Counted from the first letter of the stretch, positions 1 to 8,508 are shown. The stretch is 64,000 bases of DNA from Avibacterium sp. 21-586 (GCF_026226775.1 NZ_JAKKOD010000001.1:1110501-1174500); one strand, 5' to 3'. Notes: generated by a model not told the origin, from the sequence alone. Numbers and translations: made by a program.

Positions 1-141
1 CCCCGTACCAAGATCATCCATCACTATCACTAAAACGTTCGGATGCTGAGTATTGTTCGTTTGTGCATAAAGTGGCTGAGCTGCCGCACCACCTACTACT
101 AATGCTGATAACAAACACTTATTGAGTAATGAAAGTTTCAT
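1..141 (-). CDS. Exported sulfatase, N-terminal fragment (cut by window edge)
   Basis: The 47 residues visible begin MKLSLLNKCLLSALVVGG, a Sec-type signal peptide with a likely cleavage after LYA, followed by HPNVLVIVMDDLG. That is the first metal-binding strand (N-V-L-x-I-x-x-D-D) of type I sulfatases. The ATG lies at 141-139 after an A+G-rich TAAAGGAG-like site. The catalytic Cys/Ser motif lies outside the window, so substrate and activation type cannot be read. The gene follows the anaerobic sulfatase maturase by 21 bases, which suggests that the maturase modifies it. As the last visible gene of the glycosaminoglycan operon, it probably removes sulfate from fragments in the periplasm. Confidence 0.85.
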   Translation of the reverse strand, partial: MKLSLLNKCLLSALVVGGAAAQPLYAQTNNTQHPNVLVIVMDDLGTG

Positions 142-162
142 TAAATTCTCCTTTATTAGGTG

Positions 163-1359
163 TTAGTTGATAATTCGCATAATCTCTTCTGCTAAACCAC
201 CTTGTTGAATAATATCGCGCATACGATGCATTAAAGGTGCAGTTTGGCGGAAGAAAAGTTGGTAAGAAGGACAAAGATAATTGTGTTTAAATTTTTCCCC
301 TTTCAGATTCACAATACGGTGTTTTGGACAACCGCCTTGACAAATCATTCGTACATCACATTTTTCGCAAGCTTTAGTGAGCGTTTCTTTTTTCGCATTA
401 CCAAATTTTTGTTGCTTAGTTGAAAGGGCAATTTGATTGAGTGGCTGTTTATTGACATTGCCTAAACGATAATCAGGATAAACATAGTGGTCACAAGAAT
501 ACACATCACCATTGGCTTCTACGATCATCGCTGTACCACAGGTTTCCGTATGAATACAGCTGGTTGATGGATAGCCTAACCATTGCCCAAGTAAGTTATC
601 AAATTCACGCACGAAAATACGCCCTACATCTTGGCGAACCCATTCGGTAAATACATCTAACAAGAAATGTCCATAACCATCTGCTGGCACAGAAAAAGGT
701 GCCATTCGATAATTTTTACCTGGGTTATAATCACTGCGTTGCAAGGAATAATTAGCCACTTCTACAATAGGAATAAACTGCATAAAGGTTGATCCCAGCT
801 CTTTCAATGCATGGTAGGTTTCTTTCCCTTTATTCCAGTTTTTATCATTGATCACAGTAAGCGTGTTGAAATCCACTTCGTATTCTTTGAATAAATCAAT
901 CGCTTTTTTCACCCGTTCAAAGGTAGGTTGCCCATTGACAGAAATACGATAGCGGTCGTGAACATCACTTAATCCGTCTACCGAAATCCCAATAAGAAAA
1001 TTATTCTCTTTAAAAAACTCTGCCCATTGGCGATTAATCGCAATGCCATTGGTTTGAAAACCATTGGTGATGGTCTTGCCATTAGCAAATTCTTTCTGAA
1101 ATTGCACCGCTCTTTTGAAAAAATCTAAACCAAGTAAAGTTGGCTCACCACCTTGCCAAGCAAAATCAACGTGATCACCTGCGTGGGATTCAATGTAGTT
1201 TTTAGTGTATTGGCGTAACGTTTCTTCTGACATTAGGCGTACATTATGCGTTAGCACCTGCTCTTTCTCTAAATAAAAGCAGTATTCACATTTAATATTG
1301 CAGTGAAAGCTACTTGGCTTTGCCATCATATGAAAATAAGCGGGTTGAGATTGACACAT
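163..1359 (-). CDS. Anaerobic sulfatase maturase (radical SAM/SPASM)
   Basis: This 398-residue radical S-adenosylmethionine enzyme should oxidise the active-site Cys or Ser of sulfatases to formylglycine without oxygen. The CxxxCxxC iron-sulfur motif is Cys20-Cys24-Cys27 (CNIKCEYC). The C-terminal half carries the SPASM-type cysteines (CIHTETC, YSCDHY, CEKCDVRMICQGGC) that hold auxiliary clusters, and ends in the family's usual CPKHR and LCPSYQLFF segments. The ATG at 1359 has an AGGAG six bases upstream. It lies between the isomerase gene and a sulfatase gene, and another Cys-type sulfatase lies at 8621, so two clients are in sight. The assignment to the anSME family is firm; which sulfatase is the physiological client is inferred. 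Confidence 0.93.
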   Translation of the reverse strand: MCQSQPAYFHMMAKPSSFHCNIKCEYCFYLEKEQVLTHNVRLMSEETLRQYTKNYIESHAGDHVDFAWQGGEPTLLGLDFFKRAVQFQKEFANGKTITNGFQTNGIAINRQWAEFFKENNFLIGISVDGLSDVHDRYRISVNGQPTFERVKKAIDLFKEYEVDFNTLTVINDKNWNKGKETYHALKELGSTFMQFIPIVEVANYSLQRSDYNPGKNYRMAPFSVPADGYGHFLLDVFTEWVRQDVGRIFVREFDNLLGQWLGYPSTSCIHTETCGTAMIVEANGDVYSCDHYVYPDYRLGNVNKQPLNQIALSTKQQKFGNAKKETLTKACEKCDVRMICQGGCPKHRIVNLKGEKFKHNYLCPSYQLFFRQTAPLMHRMRDIIQQGGLAEEIMRIIN

Positions 1360-1392
1360 AAACGACTCCTAATGTGAAAGATATGATAGAGA

Positions 1393-1452
1393 AAAGATAA
1401 TTTTAGTTTAAACAGAATTATCTTTGAAAGGGGAAATGTCCTTTTTCCCCTT
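1393..1452 (-). terminator. Two hairpins between the isomerase and maturase genes
   Basis: Reading leftward, the first hairpin has arms 1444-1452 and 1428-1436 (9 bp, 7-base loop). The second has arms 1416-1425 and 1393-1402 (10 bp, AAAGATAATT with AATTATCTTT) and is followed by TTTTCTCT. The second resembles a weak intrinsic terminator. They probably cause partial termination or processing inside the operon, lowering maturase and sulfatase expression relative to the upstream genes. Confidence 0.5.
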
Positions 1453-1466
1453 ACATCAATAGCAAA

Positions 1467-2108
1467 TTAGCTATTTAATACTTCAGTAACGTAAGCGCGA
1501 ATTTCATCATCTTGACAGTTGTCGAAGAAGCATTGTTGGAAACGCTCGCCACTTACTGCGGTTTTTACCAATTCAGGATCGATCGCACGTAATGTATCTA
1601 AGTAGTTATCTTTTGCTACCGCTGCTTTCACTTGATTTAAGATGCCAGCATTGCGTACTTGCGGCTCGCGACGTTCTACAGGGTAACCTTGCCCACGTTC
1701 ACCTTCAAATGCTTTTTCAAACATATAACGAACGTTTAATTCAGCCCCCCAGCCAAACCCTTTCGCAAATGCTAAAGCTAATGCATTACCATTATTAATT
1801 TGAGAGAATAAGAATGCATCAGCAGGATCTAAACAGTAACCACATACAACCCCAGGATGAAGATTTAATGACATCAACGCACCTTGACCAGTTCCGCAAC
1901 CAGCGATCACAAAATCAACAGCCTTAGAATTAAGCAAAATACTCGCCATAATCCCTAAGTGGATATAGGTTAAGTGGTGATCTTGCTCACTGTTCATTCC
2001 CACGTTATAAACACTATAACCTTTTGGTTCAACCACGTTTTTTAATTCATTTAAAATAATTGGGTTTTTCGCCGCTTGGCTATTTTCCATCATTAATGCA
2101 ATTTTCAT
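1467..2108 (-). CDS. RpiB/LacAB-family sugar isomerase, DhuI-like
   Basis: This 213-residue protein belongs to the RpiB/LacA/LacB isomerase family. Its GCGTGQGA segment (Cys71) corresponds to the active-site cysteine loop of RpiB, and it is longer than RpiB itself (about 150 residues). In streptococci, RpiB-like proteins of about this size (DhuI) isomerise 4-deoxy-L-threo-5-hexosulose uronate, the product released by unsaturated glucuronyl hydrolases. The position next to a GH88/GH105 hydrolase and a mannose-family PTS copies that arrangement and favours DhuI over ribose-5-P or galactose-6-P isomerase. A KduI-type isomerase is not present in the window. The start has AAGGAAAG upstream. Family membership is certain, the substrate is inferred from context. 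Confidence 0.8.
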   Translation of the reverse strand: MKIALMMENSQAAKNPIILNELKNVVEPKGYSVYNVGMNSEQDHHLTYIHLGIMASILLNSKAVDFVIAGCGTGQGALMSLNLHPGVVCGYCLDPADAFLFSQINNGNALALAFAKGFGWGAELNVRYMFEKAFEGERGQGYPVERREPQVRNAGILNQVKAAVAKDNYLDTLRAIDPELVKTAVSGERFQQCFFDNCQDDEIRAYVTEVLNS

Positions 2109-2140
2109 TTTTCTTTCCTTTAATTAAATAAAATCAATCA

Positions 2141-3190
2141 TTATTTCGCTTGTAGCTGATAAATCTCAGCTCCAGCTAACAAGAATGCGCCAACACCATA
2201 ATCAATATTGTGTTCCGCTTTTACTTCTCTTGGATTAAATGCAGGCAATTGGATCCAACCTAATTTTCCTTCAGAATCCACCGCACTTACTAATCCCGCC
2301 CACGCCTTCTCAACCGCAGGTTGGTATTTTTCACGCGCTAATACGCCTTGATTTACCCCCCACGCTAAAGCATAGCAGAACAATGCGGTAGCGCTACTTT
2401 CTTTGGCTGGGAAAGTTTGTGGATCAAGTAAGCTTGCACGCCAGAAACCATCTTCTTGTTGGAATGGTAAGAGCGTTTCCGCAAGATGGCGATAAAGTGC
2501 TAAATAACGCTCACGATCTGAGAAATCTGCCGGCATATCTCTGAATAAACGTGGAATGGCAGCAATAACCCAACCTACGCCACGCCCCCAAAAGACTTTC
2601 TCACCATTGGCTTCACGCAATTCACCGCCTTTACCATCTGGAATATAACGATAGTCGCGGTAGAACAAACCGGTTTCTTTATCTTGTAGATGATCAACAG
2701 AATCCCACCAAGCTTGGTTCGCATAATCACGATATTTACTTTCACCCGTTAATGTGGATAAAGCAAAAAAGACTTGTGGTGCCATAAAGAGTGAATCGCA
2801 CCACCACCAGTCTTCACGCCCTGGTTTTGGATTCGCCAATATATCTTCGACAAAATTAACCGTCGGTTCTAACGCTTCTGGCTGGTTAAATAAAGGATAC
2901 ACATCAAGATAGGATTGCGCACAAACCAAATCATCGGCAAAGCGTAAATGAGGCCCAGTGCGAAAACCTGTGTGTAAGGTGTAGCTTAATACACCATCTA
3001 AAAAAGTTTGTTCACCTGTTACTTTCCACGCATTAGAAACGCTCGCCCAAAATACGGCGCGATCCCAGTCGGTATCTTTAATAAATCTAACACGACCTGT
3101 ACGGCGTACCACAGTACGAGTTTGATTTGCCGCCTGCCATTGATAAACCTTTTTCATCAATGCAAGGGTTTGCTCTTGTTGAGGTTTCAT
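2141..3190 (-). CDS. GH88/GH105 unsaturated uronyl hydrolase
   Basis: This 349-residue protein has no signal peptide and is presumably cytoplasmic. It hydrolyses the unsaturated uronic acid from the non-reducing end of lyase-made oligosaccharides. The (alpha/alpha)6-barrel family signature is visible as FADDLVCAQSY (85-94), with the conserved aspartates, and WWWCDSLFMAP (128-138). The latter looks more like GH105 (YteR/YesR) than classical GH88. Later conserved blocks are FWGRGVGWVIAAIPR and DGFWRASLLDP. The context (hexosamine PTS, sulfatases, KDG pathway) suggests unsaturated chondroitin- or hyaluronan-type disaccharides rather than rhamnogalacturonan. AAGAGG precedes the ATG. Confidence 0.85.
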   Translation of the reverse strand: MKPQQEQTLALMKKVYQWQAANQTRTVVRRTGRVRFIKDTDWDRAVFWASVSNAWKVTGEQTFLDGVLSYTLHTGFRTGPHLRFADDLVCAQSYLDVYPLFNQPEALEPTVNFVEDILANPKPGREDWWWCDSLFMAPQVFFALSTLTGESKYRDYANQAWWDSVDHLQDKETGLFYRDYRYIPDGKGGELREANGEKVFWGRGVGWVIAAIPRLFRDMPADFSDRERYLALYRHLAETLLPFQQEDGFWRASLLDPQTFPAKESSATALFCYALAWGVNQGVLAREKYQPAVEKAWAGLVSAVDSEGKLGWIQLPAFNPREVKAEHNIDYGVGAFLLAGAEIYQLQAK

Positions 3191-3226
3191 AAACTCTTCC
3201 TCTTACATAGTTGATAAGCTAAATGC

Positions 3227-3664
3227 TTATAATCCGTCTGTTTCGTCTTGTTCATCTTGCGAAAGTGCGGCAAGATCTTGGCGCAAATCTTTAATCTGGC
3301 TAAATTCGCCATTCGCTAGGCAATCAGTTAATTCACGCAAGGTGAATTCTTCGCGTTCTAATGCTGCATTTACAATCATTGATAAATTCGCACCTGCGAC
3401 CACTTCTACGTTAGGATCTTGTAATAGAATATTGACAGCTCTATTACAAGGCGAACCACCATAAAGATCCACTAAAAACAATACACCATCACCTGTATCT
3501 ACTCGTTGTTTTGCCGCAAGAAGTTGAGCTTCTAATTCATCAGTAGACATTGATTCTAAAAAATCAACAAATTCTAACTGTGCTTGCTGTCCAGCAATAG
3601 CCTCTACAGCTGAACGCATACCTGAAGCAAAATTAATGTGACCTGATACTACTATACCTAACAT
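3227..3664 (-). CDS. agaF: PTS mannose-family EIIA component
   Basis: A 145-residue EIIA domain of the mannose/sorbose PTS family. It accepts phosphate from HPr on His9 (VVSGHINFA, the conserved G-H motif) and passes it to EIIB. VDLYGGSPCNRA is the second family block. It is the last of four PTS genes transcribed in the order IIB, IIC, IID, IIA, the same order as agaVWEF. A 72-base spacer with a strong hairpin separates it from the IID gene. The ATG has AAGGAA upstream. The transported sugar is inferred to be a GalNAc-containing fragment because agaS and kbaZ are in the same operon. Confidence 0.88.
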   Translation of the reverse strand: MLGIVVSGHINFASGMRSAVEAIAGQQAQLEFVDFLESMSTDELEAQLLAAKQRVDTGDGVLFLVDLYGGSPCNRAVNILLQDPNVEVVAGANLSMIVNAALEREEFTLRELTDCLANGEFSQIKDLRQDLAALSQDEQDETDGL

Positions 3665-3686
3665 AATTGTTCCTTATCTATACTAG

Positions 3687-3715
3687 TAAGGAAATGGAGA
3701 ATCCCCATTTCCTTA
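3687..3715 (-). other. Intercistronic hairpin between IID and IIA genes
   Basis: TAAGGAAATGG (3687-3697) pairs perfectly with CCATTTCCTTA (3705-3715) across a 7-base loop. It lies between two PTS genes, and no T-run follows on the coding strand. It is therefore more likely an mRNA processing or stability element than a terminator. Confidence 0.55.
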
Positions 3716-3736
3716 TTAACTATCGTTTATTATCAA

Positions 3737-4603
3737 TTAAATAATACCAATTAAGTGTCCAATCACACCAAAAGCAAGTGTACTGAAAATAAGAACAGGA
3801 GGTTTAGCCCAGAATCCAGTCCCTTTCACGAGTTTAAACATTAGGAACACTAACGCCAATGGTAAAAGATTAGGCATTATCTTATCGAAAAGGGCGGTCT
3901 GTAATTCTACTACTTTACCACCTAACTCAATGGTTGCTGTAGTCTTAAATCTTATAAAGGTAGCACATAATGCCCCAATTACGAAGATCCCCATAATATT
4001 TGCAGCTTTTGCCAAGCGCTCAGTTGAATCACTCATATTCACCATCGCGGCTGTACCGGCTTTATATCCCATAAACATCAAGCTGAAGTACACAAAGAAG
4101 TGTAAAATCTGATAAAGGATAAAGAATACAAATGGACCTGCAACAGAACCTTCAATCGCGATAGACGAACCTAAAGCCAAAGTAAGTGGCATAATCGTCA
4201 TATGGTCAATACCATCCCCAATCCCACCTGTTGGCCCCATACCTGCTACTTTCATTACATTGATAGTAGAAGGTTTTTCTTTATTTTCTTCCATCGCAAT
4301 AGCAGTACCAAGCAAGAAAGTAAACAGTTTTGGACTCGCATTAAAGAATTGTAGATGATTTTTTAATGATTTAGCCAAATCATATTTATTATTACCGTGG
4401 ATTTTTTTCAATGCTGGAATGATTGAATATGCCCAACCACCACCTTGCATACGCTCGAAGTTAAAGTTACCTTCCATGAACAAACCACGAATCGCACATT
4501 TCCAAAGATCGCCTTTTGTAATTACTTTACGAACAGTTTGGTCTTGATATGCATCAATATCATCAACAAGGCTTACTTGATTATTTACATTTTTAGATTC
4601 CAT
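3737..4603 (-). CDS. agaE: PTS mannose-family EIID component
   Basis: A membrane component that forms the sugar channel together with EIIC. From the ATG at 4603 the protein has 288 residues and begins MESKNVNNQVSLVDD. An upstream in-frame start at 4696 would add 31 residues unlike the family, and the 4603 ATG is preceded by AGGAG, so the shorter form is chosen. The family blocks RGLFMEGNFNFERMQGGGW and PTGGIGDGIDH are present, followed by several hydrophobic segments in the C-terminal half. The start overlaps the end of the IIC gene by 11 bases, indicating translational coupling. Confidence 0.9.
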   Translation of the reverse strand: MESKNVNNQVSLVDDIDAYQDQTVRKVITKGDLWKCAIRGLFMEGNFNFERMQGGGWAYSIIPALKKIHGNNKYDLAKSLKNHLQFFNASPKLFTFLLGTAIAMEENKEKPSTINVMKVAGMGPTGGIGDGIDHMTIMPLTLALGSSIAIEGSVAGPFVFFILYQILHFFVYFSLMFMGYKAGTAAMVNMSDSTERLAKAANIMGIFVIGALCATFIRFKTTATIELGGKVVELQTALFDKIMPNLLPLALVFLMFKLVKGTGFWAKPPVLIFSTLAFGVIGHLIGII

Positions 4604-5363
4604 CTTCGAACTCCTGTGCTTGAGATTGGTTGTTATTATTGCCATTACCTGAGAAGTAGAAATAAAGTACTGCGATTGAACCACCGATGATTGCAACAGC
4701 CATAATTGGTAGTTTTAGGTAAGTCGTTGCAACGAAACCGATGAAAAATACCCCCGCAACTTGTTTTGACCACATAATTTTTAATAACATTGCAAAACCG
4801 ATTGCTGGAACTAAACGCGCACCTAAGCCTAAACCTTCTAATAATGCTTTTGGTGAATTGTTGTTGATCCAATCTGCAGCGTGTTCACCGAAGTACACGG
4901 TAACAAAAGCAACAATTGCGTATAATAATGAGCGTAATGAAATAGTTGAAATTAATAAGAAATCAATTCCATTTGGATTAGCTTGTTCAGCATATTCATC
5001 CGCTTTTCCCATAGTAAATGAAGTTAATGCAAAGAAACCGATAACCAACATTTGCATTAACACCGCAATTGGCATACCTACACCCATTGCAACTTCCGCA
5101 CTTTGCCCTGTCATTGCTGCGAAAGCAACCGCTGCAATAGTACCCATTGTTACATCTGGCGGCTGAGCCCCAGCATTAGGCACTAAACCTAACCAAGCTA
5201 ATTCAAGTGTTGCACCTGTAATTAAGCCTAATTGTAAATCCCCCATAATTAAGCCTACAACAGGCCCCGTGATTAACGGACGGTGGATATTTAATGCGAC
5301 ATCGTATTTATCGATACCACAGAAGAACGCCCAAACGGCGACTAATAATGCTTCAGTTAACAT
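4593..5363 (-). CDS. agaW: PTS mannose-family EIIC component
   Basis: This 256-residue polytopic membrane protein of the mannose/sorbose EIIC family shapes the transport channel. The N-terminus MLTEALLVAVWAFFCGIDKY and the block RPLITGPVVGLIMGDLQLGL are typical, as is LELAWLGLVPNAGAQPPD. AAGGAGCG precedes the ATG. It lies 19 bases after the IIB gene and overlaps the IID gene. Agreement with AgaW/AgaC-type proteins rests on family and gene order. The exact substrate (GalNAc, GalN or an unsaturated disaccharide) cannot be read from the sequence. Confidence 0.9.
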   Translation of the reverse strand: MLTEALLVAVWAFFCGIDKYDVALNIHRPLITGPVVGLIMGDLQLGLITGATLELAWLGLVPNAGAQPPDVTMGTIAAVAFAAMTGQSAEVAMGVGMPIAVLMQMLVIGFFALTSFTMGKADEYAEQANPNGIDFLLISTISLRSLLYAIVAFVTVYFGEHAADWINNNSPKALLEGLGLGARLVPAIGFAMLLKIMWSKQVAGVFFIGFVATTYLKLPIMAVAIIGGSIAVLYFYFSGNGNNNNQSQAQEFEDGI

Positions 5364-5382
5364 AAACGCTCCTTATTGAGTA

Positions 5383-5871
5383 TTAAAGATATTGTTTAAT
5401 ATCGATTTCTTGTGCGTCCGGCGTATTTTGGATTGTGCAAGTTACCCCTGCGTTCACCATACGGCGGAATGCGTCAAGATCCTTTTCATCAACAGAAACC
5501 GTTTTGGTTAATTGCGTTTTGCCTTCGTGGAAATGCATATTACCGATATTGCAATGTTTGATAGGCACCCCACCTTCAACTAAGCGGGCGACATCTGTTG
5601 GATTGTTACATAAAATAAAAATCTTTTGTTGTGGTGATGCTTTATGAATCACATCAATGGTTTTTTGGATTGTGAAGAAACGCACAGCGTATTCACCACC
5701 CGCTGAAGCTTTCATTCCTGCTTGCATAAATGCTGCATTTGGGCCTTCTGCTGCTTCATCGTTCGCCACTAAAATTAAATTAGCTTCCGAATGTTTACCC
5801 CAAGTAATACGGATTTGTCCGTGTAGTAAACGCTCGTCAATTCGTGTCCATACAATATTAGGTGCTGACAT
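5383..5871 (-). CDS. agaV: PTS mannose-family EIIB component
   Basis: This 162-residue cytoplasmic EIIB domain transfers phosphate from EIIA to the incoming sugar. The phosphorylatable histidine is His17 in RIDERLLHGQ, matching the D-x-R-L-x-H-G-Q motif of the mannose/sorbose family. Length is normal for the family. A clear AAGGAG stands before the ATG. It is the first PTS gene after agaS, with a 14-base spacer. Separate IIA and IIB proteins, rather than a IIAB fusion, are the Aga-type arrangement. Confidence 0.92.
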   Translation of the reverse strand: MSAPNIVWTRIDERLLHGQIRITWGKHSEANLILVANDEAAEGPNAAFMQAGMKASAGGEYAVRFFTIQKTIDVIHKASPQQKIFILCNNPTDVARLVEGGVPIKHCNIGNMHFHEGKTQLTKTVSVDEKDLDAFRRMVNAGVTCTIQNTPDAQEIDIKQYL

Positions 5872-5885
5872 AAAAATCTCCTTAA

Positions 5886-7046
5886 TTATGAATTAAATGG
5901 GTGAATAATAACACCTTGAACCACTCGGTTTACTTCACCTGTTGGGCAAGGATTGTCAGTGGTAATACCACGACTGAAAGAACTATAAAATGAATTTACT
6001 TGTGCAAAGACAATGTATGGGAACAACAAGGCATAATCTGGTGCATTGCTAAAGCCTTCCACTTCAATCACATCATTGCCTTCCACACCAGCCTGTGCGG
6101 TTAAACACACAACGCGACTTGCAATATTATCGCGACGTAATTCATTATATAAATCAACATCATATAAACGGGTATAAGGTTGATTTGATAAAAATTCCAC
6201 CACAACAGTTTTAGGATTCACAATAGATTTAGGTCCGTGACGGAAACCTAGTGGTGAATCATAGGTTGCAACAATGCGTCCTGCGGTTAATTCCAAAATT
6301 TTCAAGGCAGATTCCTGCGCAAGGCCTTGTAAGCCACCGCTGCCTAAATAGATAATGCGTTCCATATCGACTTTAGAAAGCTGGCGAGCATAATCCACAT
6401 AGCGTGGAATCAGTTTTGCTGTGGCATCGCAAATAAATTGTAGTTGTTCAACCACTGACCCTTTTGGCAATAAGAACACGGAAAGTGCTGATAACATCAT
6501 TGAACTAAAGCTAGATGTCATTGCAAAACCGCCATCATTAGTTTGTGGTGGCATTAATAAGGCTAAAGTGCGGTCATTTTTTTGCGCATTTTGATATAAC
6601 GCGCCTTGCTCATTACAAGTAATAAATAAATGATAGCAATTGGTTAAACATTGATTAGCTAATTCTACTGCTGCCACACTTTCCGGACTGTTACCTGAGC
6701 GTGCGAAAGAAATTAATAACGTTGGCACATCCTGTGCAAAATATTGGTAAGGATTAGACACGATATCCGTTGTCGCAATGGATTCCACACGTTTATCTGT
6801 TAAAGTTAAAACGAAAGGCTGTAAGGAATGCCCCACGAATGCAGAAGTTCCTGCACCAGTGAAAATCACACGTCCGTTTGCCGCATTCATTACAGGTGCA
6901 ATAAAATCTAAAATTTGCTGGCGTTGTGCTTCCACAGTATGTAATGCTTGCAACCAAGCCTGAGGCTGATGCTCAATTTCTTTTGCGGTCATAATGGCTT
7001 TGCCTGCCACTAATTCGCTTTCTGAAAACCCTAAATAACTTGTCAT
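5886..7046 (-). CDS. agaS: AgaS-family hexosamine-6-phosphate isomerase/deaminase
   Basis: A 386-residue protein with two SIS (sugar isomerase) domains. The first has the motif GRVIFTGAGTSAFVGHSLQ and the second IIYLGSGGLQGLAQESALK, followed by YDSPLGFRHGPKS, the phosphosugar-binding part. AgaS is proposed to deaminate and isomerise galactosamine-6-P to tagatose-6-P. The ATG at 7046 has AGGA upstream (the sequence there is TTGAGGATAG). The TTG at 7061 would give only a five-residue extension and abut the previous stop, so it is not preferred. It sits directly behind kbaZ, whose product acts later in the tagatose pathway. Confidence 0.9.
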   Translation of the reverse strand: MTSYLGFSESELVAGKAIMTAKEIEHQPQAWLQALHTVEAQRQQILDFIAPVMNAANGRVIFTGAGTSAFVGHSLQPFVLTLTDKRVESIATTDIVSNPYQYFAQDVPTLLISFARSGNSPESVAAVELANQCLTNCYHLFITCNEQGALYQNAQKNDRTLALLMPPQTNDGGFAMTSSFSSMMLSALSVFLLPKGSVVEQLQFICDATAKLIPRYVDYARQLSKVDMERIIYLGSGGLQGLAQESALKILELTAGRIVATYDSPLGFRHGPKSIVNPKTVVVEFLSNQPYTRLYDVDLYNELRRDNIASRVVCLTAQAGVEGNDVIEVEGFSNAPDYALLFPYIVFAQVNSFYSSFSRGITTDNPCPTGEVNRVVQGVIIHPFNS

Positions 7047-7061
7047 CTTATCTATCCTCAA

Positions 7062-8345
7062 TTATTTATTGAAAAAACTTGCTAAAGCATATTGACGAAC
7101 AACAGCACGCACTTTGTCTAGCACTAAATCTTTACCACGCGGAGCAAGCGTTCCTTCGCGCACGGCAACATATTGTTCTGGTAAATATTGGCTTAATAGC
7201 GGTAATGGAATATCGACATTATCAAAATTCGCTAACAATTTCTCTACCGCCGCACCAATTTCAGGATTTGTCCAGTAATAACGAATACGATCGCTAAAGC
7301 TAAAACTTCTTGCAAAACGTTGCTCTAACTCTGTACCGTGATAGTATTTTTGCCAGTTTTCTGGGTGTGCCAACATTTGCTCTTCAAGCACAGCAAGCAA
7401 GTTAGAACGTTGTTCTGCTGGGAATAAATAATCTTCCATTGAGCATAATGCATATAAGCCTTCGCGTAATGCGAAAGTTAACGCTGGTCCTACTTTCAAA
7501 ATCGCAAAATGATTTTTTACTAAGGCTTTGTAAGCCTCTTCTGTTTGATAATCGGTAGAATGGGCTTCAAACACTAAATTTTCATAATCGTTTACCACTT
7601 GACTTAAGGCTTGGGCTTTCTCAGGAATAAAATCAATCACTTTGGTGTGGTCAAACTCTACCCCTGGCTGCACCACTAAACCAATTACGCGTGACCAAAT
7701 ATTTTCTAACCCAACACGCGCGAAAGCTTGTTGGTGAGCATTAATCGTGGCTTTCGCTGCACTTGGTGAAGTTACTTCTAATTCGGCAATTTCTTCTGCT
7801 TCCCCACCAGGTACAGGAACTTCTGTGCCAACAATGTATACAATACGATCTGCAAAACCATTTTTTGCTGCGGTTTGTTCTGCAATCACAGCCAGACGTG
7901 CGGCACGTTCAGCCACAATTTCATCAGAAAGTGGAACAGGATCGCCTTTGCAAGACATACTGCAATCTAAGTGGATTTTTTCAAATCCTGCTGCAACATA
8001 AGCTTCAATCAGCTTCTCTGCATTTGCCATTGCTTCATCCGCGGTCAATCCTTGCCAACGGTTAGGTCCTAAATGGTCACCACCTAAAATTAATTGATCA
8101 CGCGAAAAACCCACTTGATCAGCAAGTTGTTCAACAAAATGACGAAAATCTGCTGGTGTCATTCCTGTATAACCACCAAATTGATCCACTTGGTTAGACG
8201 TCGCTTCAATCAATAATGGTGTGTTATCTTGCTTCGCTTGTAATAATGAGGCTTCTAATACGAGAGGATGAGCAGAACACACGGAATAAATCCCCACGGC
8301 CTCCCCTGATTTATGTTGTTTGATTAATTTCAATAATATACTCAT
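7062..8345 (-). CDS. kbaZ: Tagatose-1,6-bisphosphate aldolase subunit KbaZ/GatZ
   Basis: A 427-residue protein of the GatZ/KbaZ family, the non-catalytic subunit that stabilises or activates the class II tagatose-1,6-bisphosphate aldolase KbaY/GatY. Typical blocks are [40 protein letters not shown] and [12 protein letters not shown]. It is the first gene of the leftward operon, about 120 bases from a perfect CRP site. The catalytic subunit is not in the window and must be encoded elsewhere if the route is complete. AAGGAAAT precedes the ATG. Confidence 0.9.
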   Translation of the reverse strand: MSILLKLIKQHKSGEAVGIYSVCSAHPLVLEASLLQAKQDNTPLLIEATSNQVDQFGGYTGMTPADFRHFVEQLADQVGFSRDQLILGGDHLGPNRWQGLTADEAMANAEKLIEAYVAAGFEKIHLDCSMSCKGDPVPLSDEIVAERAARLAVIAEQTAAKNGFADRIVYIVGTEVPVPGGEAEEIAELEVTSPSAAKATINAHQQAFARVGLENIWSRVIGLVVQPGVEFDHTKVIDFIPEKAQALSQVVNDYENLVFEAHSTDYQTEEAYKALVKNHFAILKVGPALTFALREGLYALCSMEDYLFPAEQRSNLLAVLEEQMLAHPENWQKYYHGTELEQRFARSFSFSDRIRYYWTNPEIGAAVEKLLANFDNVDIPLPLLSQYLPEQYVAVREGTLAPRGKDLVLDKVRAVVRQYALASFFNK

Positions 8346-8460
8346 TTTATTTAATTTCCTTTTTTGACATTAAGGGGATTTTGTAAGCTTTTACTTTCAA
8401 ATTGTTTTGACAAGATTATAACGAAAGAAATCAAAAGATAGAAATACAAAAATCGAAATA

Positions 8461-8476
8461 TGTGATCTAATTCACA
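8461..8476. promoter_or_regulatory. CRP-binding site in the divergent intergenic region
   Basis: TGTGATCTAATTCACA is a perfect TGTGA-N6-TCACA palindrome. It lies between kbaZ (starts 8345, leftward) and the Tat sulfatase (starts 8621, rightward), so cAMP-CRP could activate both transcription units when preferred sugars are absent. This matches the catabolic role of the region. Confidence 0.85.
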
Positions 8477-8493
8477 AAATTACATTTTTTTTA

Positions 8494-8508
8494 TAAAACG
8501 ACGTTTTA
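8494..8508. promoter_or_regulatory. Perfect palindrome, possible operator of the sulfatase gene
   Basis: TAAAACGACGTTTTA is a 7-1-7 perfect inverted repeat. It lies 17 bases after the CRP site and 112 bases before the sulfatase start. It does not match the KdgR-like repeat seen at 12717. The cognate regulator is unknown. The remainder of 8346-8620 is AT-rich, with CGAAAGAAATC-like direct repeats (8422-8459) that resemble DeoR/AgaR-type sites only weakly. Confidence 0.5.

Noticed and set aside
1745-1750. C6 run in the isomerase gene as a phase-variable tract
   Set aside because: The reading frame is intact and six bases is short for slippage. The same applies to the C6 run at 40015-40020 in ubiJ.
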